NCBI RefSeq assembly: GCF_048544455.1
Contig: NC_133534.1
Coordinates: 218,221,735-218,285,734 of the forward strand
DNA: 64,000 nucleotides
Direction: 5' to 3'
Source: Silene latifolia
Lineage: Eukaryota; Streptophyta; Magnoliopsida; Caryophyllales; Caryophyllaceae
Shown one piece after another: positions 9,979-24,900 of the stretch; position 1 is the stretch's first letter, and every line of letters begins with the position of its first letter. The translations under genes and the position numbers were made by a program. The notes beneath the pieces were generated by a model that saw only the letters and a program-made list of their open reading frames with translations, was not told the DNA's origin and did not search any database.

Positions 9979-12900
9979 TTAGTCCACGTGACTTGTTGTG
10001 TGAACCATTTGTCCTTGTTCATTAATCCTTGTGACTCGTTATGTAAACCATTTATCATTGTTCGTTAGTCCTTGTGAGTAATTGTTTAAACAATTGTACT
10101 TGTTCATTAGTCCATGTGACTCGTTGTGTGAACCATTTGTCCTTGTTTATTAATAAATGTGACTCGTTGTGTGAACCATTTGTCCTTGTTCATTAGTTCT
10201 TGTGGCTCTTTATGTAAACCATTTATCCTTGTTCATTAGTCCTTGTGAGTCGTTGTGTTAAACAATTGTACTTGTTCATTAGTCCATGTGACTCGTTGTG
10301 TGAACCATTTGTCCTTGTTCATTAGTCCTTGTGACTCGTTGTGTAAACCATTTATCCTTGTTCATTAATCATTGTGACTCGTTGTGTTAAAACAGTTGTA
10401 CTTGTTCATTAGTCCATGTGACTCGTTGTGTGAACCCTTTGTTCTTGTTCATTAACCCTTGTGGCTCGTTGTGTTTAACAATTTTACTTGTTCCTTAGTC
10501 CATGTGACTCGTTGTGTGAACCATTTGTCCTTGTTCATTAGTCCTTGTGACTCGTTGTGTTAAACAATTGTACTTGTTTATTAGTCCACGTGACTCGTTG
10601 TGTGAACCATTTGTCCTTGTTCATTAGTCCTTGTGACTCGTAAACCATTTATCCTTGTTCGTTAGTCCTTGTGAGTCGTGTTAAACAATTGTACTTGTTC
10701 ATTAGTCCATGTGACTCGTTGTGTGAACCATTTGTCCTTGTTTATTAATAAATGTGACTCGTTGTGTGAACCATTTGTCCTTGTTCATTAGTCCTTGTGA
10801 CTCGTTGTGTTAAACAATTGTACTTGTTTATTAGTCCACGTGACTCGTTGTGTGAACCATTTGTCCTTGTTCATTAGTCCTTGTGACTCGTTATGTAAAC
10901 CATTTGTCCTTGTTCATTAGTCCTTGTGACTCGTTGTATTAAAACAATTGTCCTTGTTCATTAGTCCATGTGACTCGTTGTATGAACCATTTGTCCTAGT
11001 TCGTTAGTCCTCGTGACTCGTTGTGAAAACCATTTGTCCTTGTTTATTAATAAATGTGACTCGTTGTGTGAACCATTTGTTCTTGTTCATTAGTCCTTGT
11101 GACTCGTTGTGTTAAACAATTATACTTGTTTATTAGTCCACGTGACTCGTTGTGTGAACCATTTGTCCTTGTTTATTAGTCCTTGTGACTCGTTATGTAA
11201 ACCATTTATTCTTGTTCGTTAGTCCTTGTGAGTCGTTGTGTTAAACAATTGTACTTGTTCATTAGTCCATATGACTCGTTGTGTGAACCATTTGTCCTTG
11301 TTTATTAATAAATGTCACTCGTTGTGTGAACCATTTGTCCTTGTTCATTAGTCCTTTTGACTCGTTGTGTTAAACAATTGTACTTGTTTATTAGACCACG
11401 TGACTCGTTGTGTGAACCATTTGTCCTTGTTTATTAGTCCTTGTGACTCGTTATGTAAACCATTTATTCTTGTTCGTTAGTCCTTGTGAGTCGTTGTGTT
11501 AAACAATTGTACTTGTTCATTAGTCCATATGACTCGTTGTGTGAACCATTTGTGCTTGTTTATTAATAAATGTGACTCGCTGTGTGAACCATTTGTCCTT
11601 ATTCATTAGTCCTTCTGACTCGTTGTGTTAAACAATTGTACTTGTTTATTAGTCCACGTGACTCGTTGTGTGAACCATTTGTCCTTGTTCATTAGTCCTT
11701 CTGAGTCGATGTGTTAAACAATTGTACTTGTTCATTAGTCCACGTGACTCGTTGTGTGAACCATTTGTCCTTGTTCGCTAGTACTTGTGACTCGTTGTGT
11801 AAACCATTTGTCCTTGTTCATTAGTCCTTGTGACTCGTTGTGTTTAAACAATTGTACTTGTTCATTAGTCAAGTGACTCGTTGTGTGAACCCTTTGTTCT
11901 TGTTCATTAACCCTTACGCTCGTTGTGTTTAAAAATTTTACTTGTTCCTTAGTGCATGTGACTCGTTGTGTGAACCATTTGTCCTTGTTCATTAGTCCTT
12001 GTGACTCGTTGTGCTAAACAATTGTACTTGTTCATTAGTCCATGTGACTCGTTGTGTGAACCATTTGTCCTTGTTCATTAGTCCTTGTGACTCATTGTGT
12101 TAAACAATTGTACTTGTTTATTAGTCCACGTGACTCGTTGTGTGAACCATTTGTCCTTGTTCTTTAGTCCTTGTGACTCGTTGTGTAAACCATTTGTCCT
12201 TGTTCATTAGTCCTTGTGACTCGTTGTATTAAAACAATTGTCCTTGTTCATTAGTCCATGTGACTCGTTGTATGAACCATTTGTCCTTGTTCGTTAGTCC
12301 TCGTGACTCGTTGTGCAAACCATTTGTCCTTGTTTATTAATAAATGTGACTCGTTGTGTGAACCATTTGTCCTTGTTCATTAGTCCTTGTGACTCGTTGT
12401 GTTAAACAATTGTACTTGTTTATTAGACCACGTGACTCGTTGTGTGAACCATTTGTCCTTGTTTATTAGTCCTTGTGACTCGTTATGTAAACCATTTATT
12501 CTTGTTCGTTAGTCCTTGTGAGTCGTTGTGTTAAACAATTGTACTTGTTCATTAGTCCATATGACTCCTTTGTGTGAACCATTTGTCCTTGTTTATTAAT
12601 AAATGTGACTCGTTGTGTGAATCATTTGTCCTTGTTCATTAGTCCTTGTGGCTCGTTATGTAAACAATTTATCCTTGTTCATTAGTCCTTGTGAGTCGCT
12701 GTGTGAACCATTTGTCCTTGTTCATTAGTCCTTGTGACTCGTTGTGTAAACCATTTATCCATGTTCATTAATCATTGTGACTCGTTGTGTTAAAACAATT
12801 GTACTTGTTCATTAGTCCATGTGACTCGTTGTGTGAACCCTTTGTTCTTGTTCATTAACCTTTGTGGCTCGTTGTGTTTAACAATTTTACTTGTTCCTTA

Positions 12901-15900
12901 GTCCATGTGACTCGTTGTGTGAACCATTTGTCCTTATTCATTAGTCCTTGTGACTCGTTGTGTTAAACAATTGTACTTGTTCGTTAGTCCATGTGACTCG
13001 TTGTGTGAACCATTTGTCCTTGTTCATTAGTCCTTGTGAATCGTTGTGTTAAACAATTTTACTTGTTTATTAGTCCACGTGACTTGTTGTGTGAACCATT
13101 TGTCCTTGTTCATTAATCCTTGTGACTCGTTATGTAAACCATTTATCATTGTTCGTTAGTCCTTGTGAGTAATTGTTTAAACAATTGTACTTGTTCATTA
13201 GTCCATGTGACTCGTTGTGTGAACCATTTGTCCTTGTTTATTAATAAATGTGACTCGTTGTGTGAACCATTTGTCCTTGTTCATTAGTTCTTGTGGCTCT
13301 TTATGTAAACCATTTATCCTTGTTCATTAGTCCTTGTGAGTCGTTGTGTTAAACAATTGTACTTGTTCATTAGTCCATGTGACTCGTTGTGTGAACCATT
13401 TGTCCTTGTTCATTAGTCCTTGTGACTCGTTGTGTAAACCATTTATCCTTGTTCATTAATCATTGTGACTCGTTGTGTTAAAAAACATTGTACTTGTTCA
13501 TTAGTCCATGTGACTCGTTGTGTGAACCCTTTGTTCTTGTTCATTAACCCTTGTGGCTCGTTGTGTTTAACAATTTTACTTGTTCCTTAGTCCATGTGAC
13601 TCGTTGTGTGAACCATTTGTCCTTGTTCATTAGTCCTTGTGACTCGTTGTGTTAAACAATTGTACTTGTTTATTAGTCCACGTGACTCGTTGTGTGAACC
13701 ATTTGTCCTTGTTCATTAGTCCTTGTGACTCGTAAACCATTTATCCTTGTTCGTTAGTCCTTGTGAGTCGTGTTAAACAATTGTACTTGTTCATTAGTCC
13801 ATGTGACTCGTTGTGTGAACCATTTGTCCTTGTTTATTAATAAATGTGACTCGTTGTGTGAACCATTTGTCCTTGTTCATTAGTCCTTGTGACTCGTTGT
13901 GTTAAACAATTGTACTTGTTTATTAGTCCACGTGACTCGTTGTGTGAACCATTTGTCCTTGTTCATTAGTCCTTGTGACTCGTTATGTAAACCATTTGTC
14001 CTTGTTCATTAGTCCTTGTGACTCGTTGTATTAAAACAATTGTCCTTGTTCATTAGTCCATGTGACTCGTTGTATGAACCATTTGTCCTAGTTCGTTAGT
14101 CCTCGTGACTCGTTGTGAAAACCATTTGTCCTTGTTTATTAATAAATGTGACTCGTTGTGTGAACCATTTGTTCTTGTTCATTAGTCCTTGTGACTCGTT
14201 GTGTTAAACAATTATACTTGTTTATTAGTCCACGTGACTCGTTGTGTGAACCATTTGTCCTTGTTTATTAGTCCTTGTGACTCGTTATGTAAACCATTTA
14301 TTCTTGTTCGTTAGTCCTTGTGAGTCGTTGTGTTAAACAATTGTACTTGTTCATTAGTCCATATGACTCGTTGTGTGAACCATTTGTCCTTGTTTATTAA
14401 TAAATGTCACTCGTTGTGTGAACCATTTGTCCTTGTTCATTAGTCCTTTTGACTCGTTGTGTTAAACAATTGTACTTGTTTATTAGACCACGTGACTCGT
14501 TGTGTGAACCATTTGTCCTTGTTTATTAGTCCTTGTGACTCGTTATGTAAACCATTTATTCTTGTTCGTTAGTCCTTGTGAGTCGTTGTGTTAAACAATT
14601 GTACTTGTTCATTAGTCCATATGACTCGTTGTGTGAACCATTTGTCCTTGTTTATTAATAAATGTGACTCTTTGTGTGAACCATTTGTCCTTGTTCATTA
14701 GTCCTTGCGACTCGTTGTGTTAAACAATTGTACTTGTTTATTAGTCCACGTGACTCGTTGTGTGAACCATTTGTCCTTGTTCATTAGTCCTTACCAGTCG
14801 TTGTGTTAAACAATTGTACTTGTTCATTAGTCCACGTGACTCGTTGTGTGAACCATTTGTCCTTGTTCGCTAGTACTTGTGACTCGTTGTGTAAACCATT
14901 TGTCCTTGTTCATTAGTCCTTGTGACTCGTTGTGTTTAAACAATTGTACTTGTTCATTAGTCCATGTGACTCGTTGTGTGAACCCTTTGTTCTTGTTCAT
15001 TAACCCTTCTGGCTCGTTGTGTTTAAAAATTTTACGTGTTCCTTAGTGCATGTGACTCGTTGTGTGAACCATTTGTCCTTGTTCATTAGTTCTTGTGACT
15101 CGTTGTGTTAAACAATTGTACTTGTTCATTAGTCCATGTGACTCGTTGTGTGAACCATTTGTCCTTGTTCATTAGTCCTTGTGACTCGTTGTGTTAAACA
15201 ATTGTACTTGTTTATTAGACCACGTGACTTGTTGTGTGAACCATTTGTCCTTGTTTATTAGTCCTTGTGACTCGTTATGTAAACCATTTATTCTTGTTCG
15301 TTAGTCCTTGTGAGTCGTTGTGTTAAACAATTGTACTTGTTCATTAGTCCATATGACTCCTTTGTGTGAACCATTTGTCCTTGTTTATTAATAAATGTGA
15401 CTCGTTGTGTGAATCATTTGTCCTTGTTCATTAGTCCTTGTGGCTCGTTATGTAAACAATTTATCCTTGTTCATTAGTCCTTGTGAGTCGCTTGTGTGAA
15501 CCATTTGTCCTTGTTCATTAGTCCTTGTGACTCGTTGTGTAAACCATTTATCCATGTTCATTAATCATTGTGACTCGTTGTGTTAAAACAATTGTACTTG
15601 TTCATTAGTCCATGTGACTCGTTGTGTGAACCCTTTGTTCTTGTTCATTAACCTTTGTGGCTCGTTGTGTTTAACAATTTTACTTGTTCCTTAGTCCATG
15701 TGACTCGTTGTGTGAACCATTTGTCCTTATTCATTAGTCCTTGTGACTCGTTGTGTTAAACAATTGTACTTGTTCGTTAGTCCATGTGACTCGTGGTGTG
15801 AACCATTTGTCCTTGTTCATTAGTCCTTGTGAATCGTTGTGTTAAACAATTTTACTTGTTTATTAGTCCACGTGACTTGTTGTGTGAACCATTTGTCCTT

Positions 15901-18900
15901 GTTCATTAATCCTTGTGACTCGTTATGTAAACCATTTATCATTGTTCGTTAGTCCTTGTGAGTCATTGTTTAAACAATTGTACTTGTTCATTAGTCCATG
16001 TGACTCGTTGTGTGAACCATTTGTCCTTGTTTATTAATAAATGTGACTCGTTGTGTGAACCATTTGTCCTTGTTCATTAGTTCTTGTGGCTCTTTATGTA
16101 AACCATTTATCCTTGTTCATTAGTCCTTGTGAGTCGTTGTGTTAAACAATTGTACTTGTTCATTAGTCCATGTGACTCGTTGTGTGAACCATTTGTCCTT
16201 GTTCATTAGTCCTTGTGACTCGTTGTGTAAACCATTTATCCTTGTTCATTAATCATTGTGACTCGTTGTGTTAAAACAATTGTACTTGTTCATTAGTCCA
16301 TGTGACTCGTTGTGTGAACCCTTTGTTCTTGTTCATTAACCCTTGTGGCTCGTTGTGTTTAACAATTTTACTTGTTCCTTAGTCCATGTGACTCGTTGTG
16401 TGAACCATTTGTCCTTGTTCATTAGTCCTTGTGACTCGTTGTGTTAAACAATTGTACTTGTTTATTAGTCCACGTGACTCGTTGTGTGAACCATTTGTCC
16501 TTGTTCATTAGTCCTTGTGACTCGTAAACCATTTATCCTTGTTCGTTAGTCCTTGTGAGTCGTGTTAAACAATTGTACTTGTTCATTAGTCCATGTGACT
16601 CGTTGTGTGAACCATTTGTCCTTGTTTATTAATAAATGTGACTCGTTGTGTGAACCATTTATCCTTGTTCATTAGTCCTTGTGACTCGTTGTGTTAAACA
16701 ATTGTACTTGTTTATTAGTCCACGTGACTCGTTGTGTGAACCATTTGTCCTTGTTCATTAGTCCTTGTGACTCGTTATGTAAACCATTTGTCCTTGTTCA
16801 TTAGTCCTTGTGACTCGTTGTATTAAAACAATTGTCCTTGTTCATTAGTCCATGTGACTCGTTGTATGAACCATTTGTCCTAGTTCGTTAGTCCTCGTGA
16901 CTCGTTGTGAAAACCATTTGTCCTTGTTTATTAATAAATGTGACTCGTTGTGTGAACCATTTGTTCTTGTTCATTAGTCCTTGTGACTCGTTGTGTTAAA
17001 CAATTATACTTGTTTATTAGTCCACGTGACTCGTTGTGTGAACCATTTGTCCTTGTTTATTAGTCCTTGTGACTCGTTATGTAAACCATTTATTCTTGTT
17101 CGTTAGTCCTTGTGAGTCGTTGTGTTAAACAATTGTACTTGTTCATTAGTCCATATGACTCGTTGTGTGAACCATTTGTCCTTGTTTATTAATAAATGTC
17201 ACTCGTTGTGTGAACCATTTGTCCTTGTTCATTAGTCCTTTTGACTCGTTGTGTTAAACAATTGTACTTGTTTATTAGACCACGTGACTCGTTGTGTGAA
17301 CCATTTGTCCTTGTTTATTAGTCCTTGTGACTCGTTATGTAAACCATTTATTCTTGTTCGTTAGTCCTTGTGAGTCGTTGTGTTAAACAATTGTACTTGT
17401 TCATTAGTCCATATGACTCGTTGTGTGAACCATTTGTCCTTGTTTATTAATAAATGTGACTACATTTGTGTGAACCATTTGTCCTTGTTCATTAGTCCTT
17501 CTGACTCGTTGTGTTAAACAATTGTACTTGTTTATTAGTCCACGTGACTCGTTGTGTGAACCATTTGTCCTTGTTCATTAGTCCTTCTGAGTCGTTGTGT
17601 TAAACAATTGTACTTGTTCATTAGTCCACGTGACTCGTTGTGTGAACCATTTGTCCTTGTTCGCTAGTACTTGTGACTCGTTGTGTAAACCATTTGTCCT
17701 TGTTCATTAGTCCTTGTGACTCGTTGTGTTTAAACAATTGTACTTGTTCATTAGTCCATGTGACTCGTTGTGTGAACCCTTTGTTCTTGTTCATTAACCC
17801 TTCTGGCTCGTTGTGTTTAAAAATTTTACGTGTTCCTTAGTGCATGTGACTCGTTGTGTGAACCATTTGTCCTTGTTCATTAGTTCTTGTGACTCGTTCT
17901 GTTAAACAATTGTACTTGTTCATTAGTCCATGTGACTCGTTGTGTGAACCATTTGTCCTTGTTCATTAGTCCTTGTGACTCGTTGTGTTAAACAATTGTA
18001 CTTGTTTATTAGTCCACGTGACTCGTTTTGTGAACCATTTGTCCTTGTTCTTTAGTCCTTGTGACTCGTTGTGTAAACCATTTGTCCTTGTTCATTAGTC
18101 CTTGTGACTCGTTGTATTAAAACATTTGTCCTTGTTCATTAGTCCATGTGACTCGTTGTATGAACCATTTGTCCTTGTTCGTTAGTCCTCGTGACTCGTT
18201 GTGCAAACCATTTGTCCTTGTTTATTAATAAATGTGACTCGTTGTGTGAACCATTTGTCCTTGTTCATTAGTCCTTGTGACTCGTGGTGTTAAACAATTG
18301 TACTTGTTTATTAGTCCACGTGACTCGTTGTGTGAACCATTTGTCCTTGTTTATTAGTCCTTGTGACTCGTTATGTAAACCATTTAATCTTGTTCGTTAG
18401 TCCTTGTGAGTCGTTGTGTTAAACAATTGTACTTGTTCATTAGTCCACGTGACTCGTTGTGTGAACCATTTGTCCTTGTTCGCTAGTACTTGTGACTCGT
18501 TGTGTAAACCATTTGTCCTTGTTCATTAGTCCTTGTGACTCGTTGTGTTTAAACAATTGTACTTGTTCATTAGTCAAGTGACTCGTTGTGTGAACCCTTT
18601 GTTCTTGTTCATTAACCCTTCTGGCTCGTTGTGTTTAAAAATTTTACTTGTTCCTTAGTGCATGTGACTCGTTGTGTGAACCATTTGTCCTTGTTCATTA
18701 GTCCTTGTGACTCGTTGTGTTAAACAATTGTACTTGTTCATTAGTCCATGTGACTCGTTGTGTGAACCATTTGTCCTTGTTCATTAGTCCTTGTGACTCG
18801 TTGTGTTAAACAATTGTACTTGTTTATTAGTCCACGTGACTCGTTGTGTGAACCATTTGTCCTTGTTCTTTAGTCCTTGTGACTCGTTGTGTAAACCATT

Positions 18901-21900
18901 TGTCCTTCTTCATTAGTCCTTGTGACTCGTTGTATTAAAACAATTGTCCTTGTTCATTAGTCCATGTGACTCGTTGTATGAACCATTTGTCCTTTTCCGT
19001 TAGTCCTCGTGACTCGTTGTGCAAACCATTTGTCCTTGTTTATTAATAAATGTGACTCGTTGTGTGAACCATTTGTCCTTGTTCATTAGTCCTTGTGACT
19101 CGTTGTGTTAAACAATTGTACTTGTTTATTAGTCCACGTGACTCGTTGTGTGAACCATTTGTCCTTGTTTATTAGTCCTTGTGACTCGTTATGTAAACCA
19201 TTTATTCGTGTTCGTTAGTCCTTGTGAGTCGTTGTGTTAAACAATTGTACTTGTTCATTAGTCCATATGACTCGTTGTGTGAACCATTTGTCCTTGTTTA
19301 TTAATAAATGTGACTCGTTGTGTGAATCATTTGTCCTTGTTCATTAGTCCTTGTGGCTCGTTATGTAAACAATTTATCCTTGTTCATTAGTCCTTGTGAG
19401 TCGCTGTGTGAACCATTTGTCCTTGTTCATTAGTCCTTGTGACTCGTTGTGTAAACCATTTATCCATGTTCATTAATCATTGTGACTCGTTGTGTTAAAA
19501 CAATTGTACTTGTTCATTAGTCCATGTGACTCGTTGTGTGAACCCTTTGTTCTTGTTCATTAACCTTTGTGGCTCGTTGTGTTTAACAATTTTACTTGTT
19601 CCTTAGTCCATGTGACTCGTTGTGTGAACCATTTGTCCTTATTCATTAGTCCTTGTGACTCGTTGTGTTAAACAATTGTACTTGTTCGTTAGTCCATGTG
19701 ACTCGTTGTGTGAACCATTTGTCCTTGTTCATTAGTCCTTGAGAATCGTTGTGTTAAACAATTTTACTTGTTTATTAGTCCACGTGACTCGTTGTGTGAA
19801 CCATTTGTCCTTGTTCATTAGTCCTTGTGACTCGTTATGTAAACCATTTATCATTGTTCGTTAGTCCTTGTGAGTCGTTGTTTAAACAATTGTACTTGTT
19901 CATTAGTCCATGTGACTCGTTGTGTGAACCATTTGTCCTTGTTTATTAATAAATGTGACTCGTTGTGTGAACCATTTGTCCTTGTTCATTAGTTCTTGTG
20001 GCTCTTTATGTAAACCATTTATCCTTGTTCATTAGTCCTTGTGAGTCGTTGTGTTAAACAATTGTACTTGTTCATTAGTCCATGTGACTCGTTGTGTGAA
20101 CCATTTGTCCTTGTTCATTAGTCCTTGTGACTCGTTGTGTAAACCATTTATCCTTGTTCATTAATCATTGTGACTCGTTGTGTTAAAACAATTGTACTTG
20201 TTCATTAGTCCATGTGACTCGTTGTGTGAACCCATTGTTCTTGTTCATTAACCCTTGTGGCTCGTTGTGTTTAAAAATTTTACTTGTTCCTTAGTCCATG
20301 TGACTCGTTGTGTGAACCATTTGTCCTTGTTCATTAGTCCTTGTGACTCGTTGTGTTAAACAATTGTACTTGTTTATTAGTCCACGTGACTCGTTGTGTG
20401 AACCATTTGTTCATTAGTCCTTGTGACTCGTAAACCATTTATCCTTGTTCGTTAGTCCTTGTGAGTCGTTGTGTTAAACAATTGTACTTGTTCATTAGTC
20501 CATGTGACTCGTTGTGTGAACCATTTGTCCTTGTTTATTAATAAATGTGACTCGTTGTGTGAACCATTTGTCCTTGTTCATTAGTCCTTCTGACTCGTTG
20601 TGTTAAACAATTGTACTTGTTTATTAGTCCACGTGACTCGTTGTGTGAACCATTTGTCCTTGTTCATTAGTCCTTGTGACTCGTTATGTAAACCAATTAT
20701 CTTTGTTCGTTAGTCCTTGTGAGTCGTTGTGTTAAACAATTGTACTTGTTCATTAGTCCACGTGACTCGTTGTGTGAACCATTTGTCCTTGTTCGCTAGT
20801 ACTTGTGACTCGTTGTGTAAACCATTTGTCCTTGTTCATTAGTCCTTGGGACTCGTTGTGTTTAAACAATTGTACTTGTTCATTAGTCCATGTGACTCGT
20901 TGTGTGAACCCTTTGTTCTTGTTCATTAACCCTTCTGGCTCGTTGTGTTTAAAAATTTTACTTGTTCCTTAGTGCATGTGACTCGTTGTGTGAACCATTT
21001 GTCCTTGTTCATTCGTCCTTGTGACTCGTTGTGTTAAACAATTGTACTTGTTTATTAGACCACGTGACTCGTTGTGTGAACCATTTGTCCTTGTTTATTA
21101 GTCCTTGTGACTCGTTATGTAAACCATTTATTCTTGTTCGTTAGTCCTTGTGAGTCGTTGTGTTAAACAATTGTACTTGTTCATTAGTCCATATGACTCG
21201 TTGTGTGAACCATTTGTCCTTGTTTATTAATAAATGTGACTCGTTGTGTGAACCATTTGTCCTTGTTCATTAGTCCTTCTGACTCGTTGTGTTAAACAAT
21301 TGTACTTGTTTATTAGTCCACGTGACTCGTTGTGTGAACCATTTGTCCTTGTTCATTAGTCCTTCTGAGTCGTTGTGTTAAACAATTGTACTTGTTCATT
21401 AGTCCACGTGACTCGTTGTGTGAACCATTTGTCCTTGTTCGCTAGTACTTGTGACTCGTTGTGTAAACCATTTGTCCTTGTTCATTAGTCCTTGTGACTC
21501 GTTGTGTTTAAACAATTGTACTTGTTCATTAGTCCATGTGACTCGTTGTGTGAACCCTTTGTTCTTGTTCATTAACCCTTCTGGCTCGTTGTGTTTAAAA
21601 ATTTTACGTGTTCCTTAGTGCATGTGACTCGTTGTGTGAACCATTTGTCCTTGTTCATTAGTTCTTGTGACTCGTTCTGTTAAACAATTGTACTTGTTCA
21701 TTAGTCCATGTGACTCGTTGTGTGAACCATTTGTCCTTGTTCATTAGTCCTTGTGACTCGTTGTGTTAAACAATTGTACTTGTTTATTAGTCCACGTGAC
21801 TCGTTGTGTGAACCATTTGTCCTTGTTCTTTAGTCCTTGTGACTCGTTGTGTAAACCATTTGTCCTTGTTCATTAGTCCTTGTGACTCGTTGTATTAAAA

Positions 21901-24900
21901 CAATTGTCCTTGTTCATTAGTCCATGTGACTCGTTGTATGAACCATTTGCCCTTGTTCGTTAGTCCTCGTGACTCGTTGTGCAAACCATTTGTCCTTGTT
22001 TATTAATAAATGTGACTCGTTGTGTGAACCATTTGTCCTTGTTCATTAGTCCTTGTGACTCGTTGTGTTAAACAATTGTACTTGTTTATTAGTCCACGTG
22101 ACTCGTTGTGTGAACCATTTGTCCTTGTTCATTCGTCCTTGTGACTCGTTGTGTTAAACAATTGTACTTGTTTATTAGTCCACGTGACTCGTTGTGTGAA
22201 CCATTTGTCCTTGTTTATTAGTCCTTGTGACTCGTTATGTAAACCATTTATTCTTGTTCGTTAGTCCTTGTGAGTCGTTGTGTTAAACAATTGTACTTGT
22301 TCATTAGTCCACGTGACTCGTTGTGTGAACCATTTGTCCTTGTTCGCTAGTACTTGTGACTCGTTGTGTAAACCATTTGTCCTTGTTCATTAGTCCTTGT
22401 GACTCGTTGTGTTTAAACAATTGTACTTGTTCATTAGTCAAGTGACTCGTTGTGTGAACCCTTTGTTCTTGTTCATTAACCCTTCTGGCTCGTTGTGTTT
22501 AAAAAGTTTACTTGTTCCTTAGTGCATGTGACTCGTTGTGTGAACCATTTGTCCTTGTTCATTAGTCCTTGTGACTCGTTGTGTTAAACAATTGTACTTG
22601 TTCATTAGTCCATGTGACTCGTTGTGTGAACCATTTGTCCTTGTTCATTAGTCCTTGTGACTCGTTGTGTTAAACAATTGTACTTGTTTATTAGTCCACG
22701 TGACTCGTTGTGTGAACCATTTGTCCTTGTTCTTTAGTCCTTGTGACTCGTTGTGTAAACCATTTGTCCTTGTTCATTAGTCCTTGTGACTCGTTGTATT
22801 AAAACAATCGTCCTTGTTCATTAGTCCATGTGACTCGTTGTATGAACCATTTGTCCTTGTTCGTTAGTCCTCGTGACTCGTTGTGCAAACCATTTGTCCT
22901 TGTTTATTAATAAATGTGACTCGTTGTGTGAACCATTTGTCCTTGTTCATTAGTCCTTGTGACTCGTTGTGTTAAACAATTGTACTTGTTTATTAGTCCA
23001 CGTGACTCGTTGTGTGAACCAGTTGTCCTTGTTTATTAGTCCTTGTGACTCGTTATGTAAACCATTTATTCTTGTTCGTTAGTCCTTGTGAGTCGTTGTG
23101 TTAAACAATTGTACTTGTTCATTAGTCCACGTGACTCGTTGTGTGAACCATTTGTCCTTGTTCGCTAGTACTTGTGACTCGTTGTGTAAACCATTTGTCC
23201 TTGTTCATTAGTCCTTGTGACTCGTTGTGTTTAAACAATTGTACTTGTTCATTAGTCAAGTGACTCGTTGTGTGAACCCTTTGTTCTTGTTCATTAACCC
23301 TTCTGGCTCGTTGTGTTTAAAAATTTTACTTGTTCCTTAGTGCATGTGACTCGTTGTGTGAACCATTTGTCCTTGTTCATTAGTCCTTGTGACTCATTGT
23401 GTTAAACAATTATACTTGTTCATTAGTCCATGTGACTCGTTGTGTGAACCATTTGTCCTTGTTCATTAGTCCTTGTGACTCGTTGTGTTAAACAATTGTA
23501 CTTGTTTATTAGTCCACGTGACTCGTTGTGTGAACCATTTGTCCTTGTTCTTTAGTCCTTGTGACTCGTTGTGTAAACCATTTGTCCTTGTTCATTAGTC
23601 CTTGTGTTGTATTAAAACAATTGTCCTTGTTCATTAGTCCATGTGACTCGTTGTATGAACCATTTGTCCTTGTTCGTTAGTCCTCGTGACTCGTTGTGCA
23701 AACCATTTGTCCTTGTTTATTAATAAATGTGACTCGTTGTGTGAACCATTTGTCCTTGTTCATTAGTCCTTGTGACTCGTTGTGTTAAACAATTGTACTT
23801 GTTTATTAGTCCACGTGACTCGTTGTGTGAACCATTTGTCCTTGTTTATTAGTCCTTGTGACTCGTTATGTAAACCATTTATTCTTGTTCGTTAGTCCTT
23901 GTGAGTCGTTGTGTTAAACAATTGTACTTGTTCATTAGTCCATATGACTCGTTGTGTGAACCATTTGTCCTTGTTTATTAATAAATGTGACTCGTTGTGT
24001 GAATCATTTGTCCTTGTTCATTAGTCCTTGTGGCTCGTTATGTAAACCATTTATCCTTGTTCATTAGTCCTTGTGAATCGCTGTGTGAACCATTTGTCCT
24101 TGTTCATTAGTCCTTGTGACTCGTTGTGTAAACCATTTATCCATGTTCATTAATCATTGTGACTCGTTGTGTTAAAACAATTGTACTTGTTCATTAGTCC
24201 ATGTGACTCGTTGTGTGAACCCTTTGTTCTTGTTCATTAACCCTTGTGGCTCGTTGTGTTTAACAATTTTACTTGTTCCTTAGTCCATGTGACTCGTTGT
24301 GTGAACCATTTGTCCTTATTCATTAGTCCTTGTGACTCGTTGTGTTAAACAATTGTACTTGTTCGTTAGTCCATGTGACTCGTTGTGTGAACCATTTGTC
24401 CTTGTTCATTAGTCCTTGTGAATCGTTGTGTTAAACAATTTTACTTGTTTATTAGTCCACGTGACTCGTTGTGTGAACCATTTGTCCTTGTTCATTAGTC
24501 CTTGTGACTCGTTATTTAAACCATTTATCATTGTTCGTTAGTCCTTGTGAGTCGTTGTTTAAACAATTGTACTTGTTCATTAGTCCATGTGACTCTTTGT
24601 GTGAACCATTTGTCCTTGTTTATTAATAAATGTGACTCGTTGTGTGAACCATTTGTCCTTGTTCATTAGTTCTTGTGGCTCTTTATGTAAACCATTAATC
24701 CTTGTTCATTAGTCCTTGTGAGTCGTTGTGTTAAACAATTGTACTTGTTCATTAGTCCATGTGACTCGTTGTGTGAACCATTTATCCTTGTTCATTAGTC
24801 CTTGTGACTCGTTGTGTAAACCATTTATCCTTGTTCATTAATCATTGTGACTCGTTGTGTTAAAACAATTGTACTTGTTCATTAGTCCATGTGACTCGTT

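Noticed and set aside
11735-11992. Open frames inside the satellite
   Set aside because: They are chance products of a monomer phase without stops; monomer variants destroy them in neighbouring blocks.
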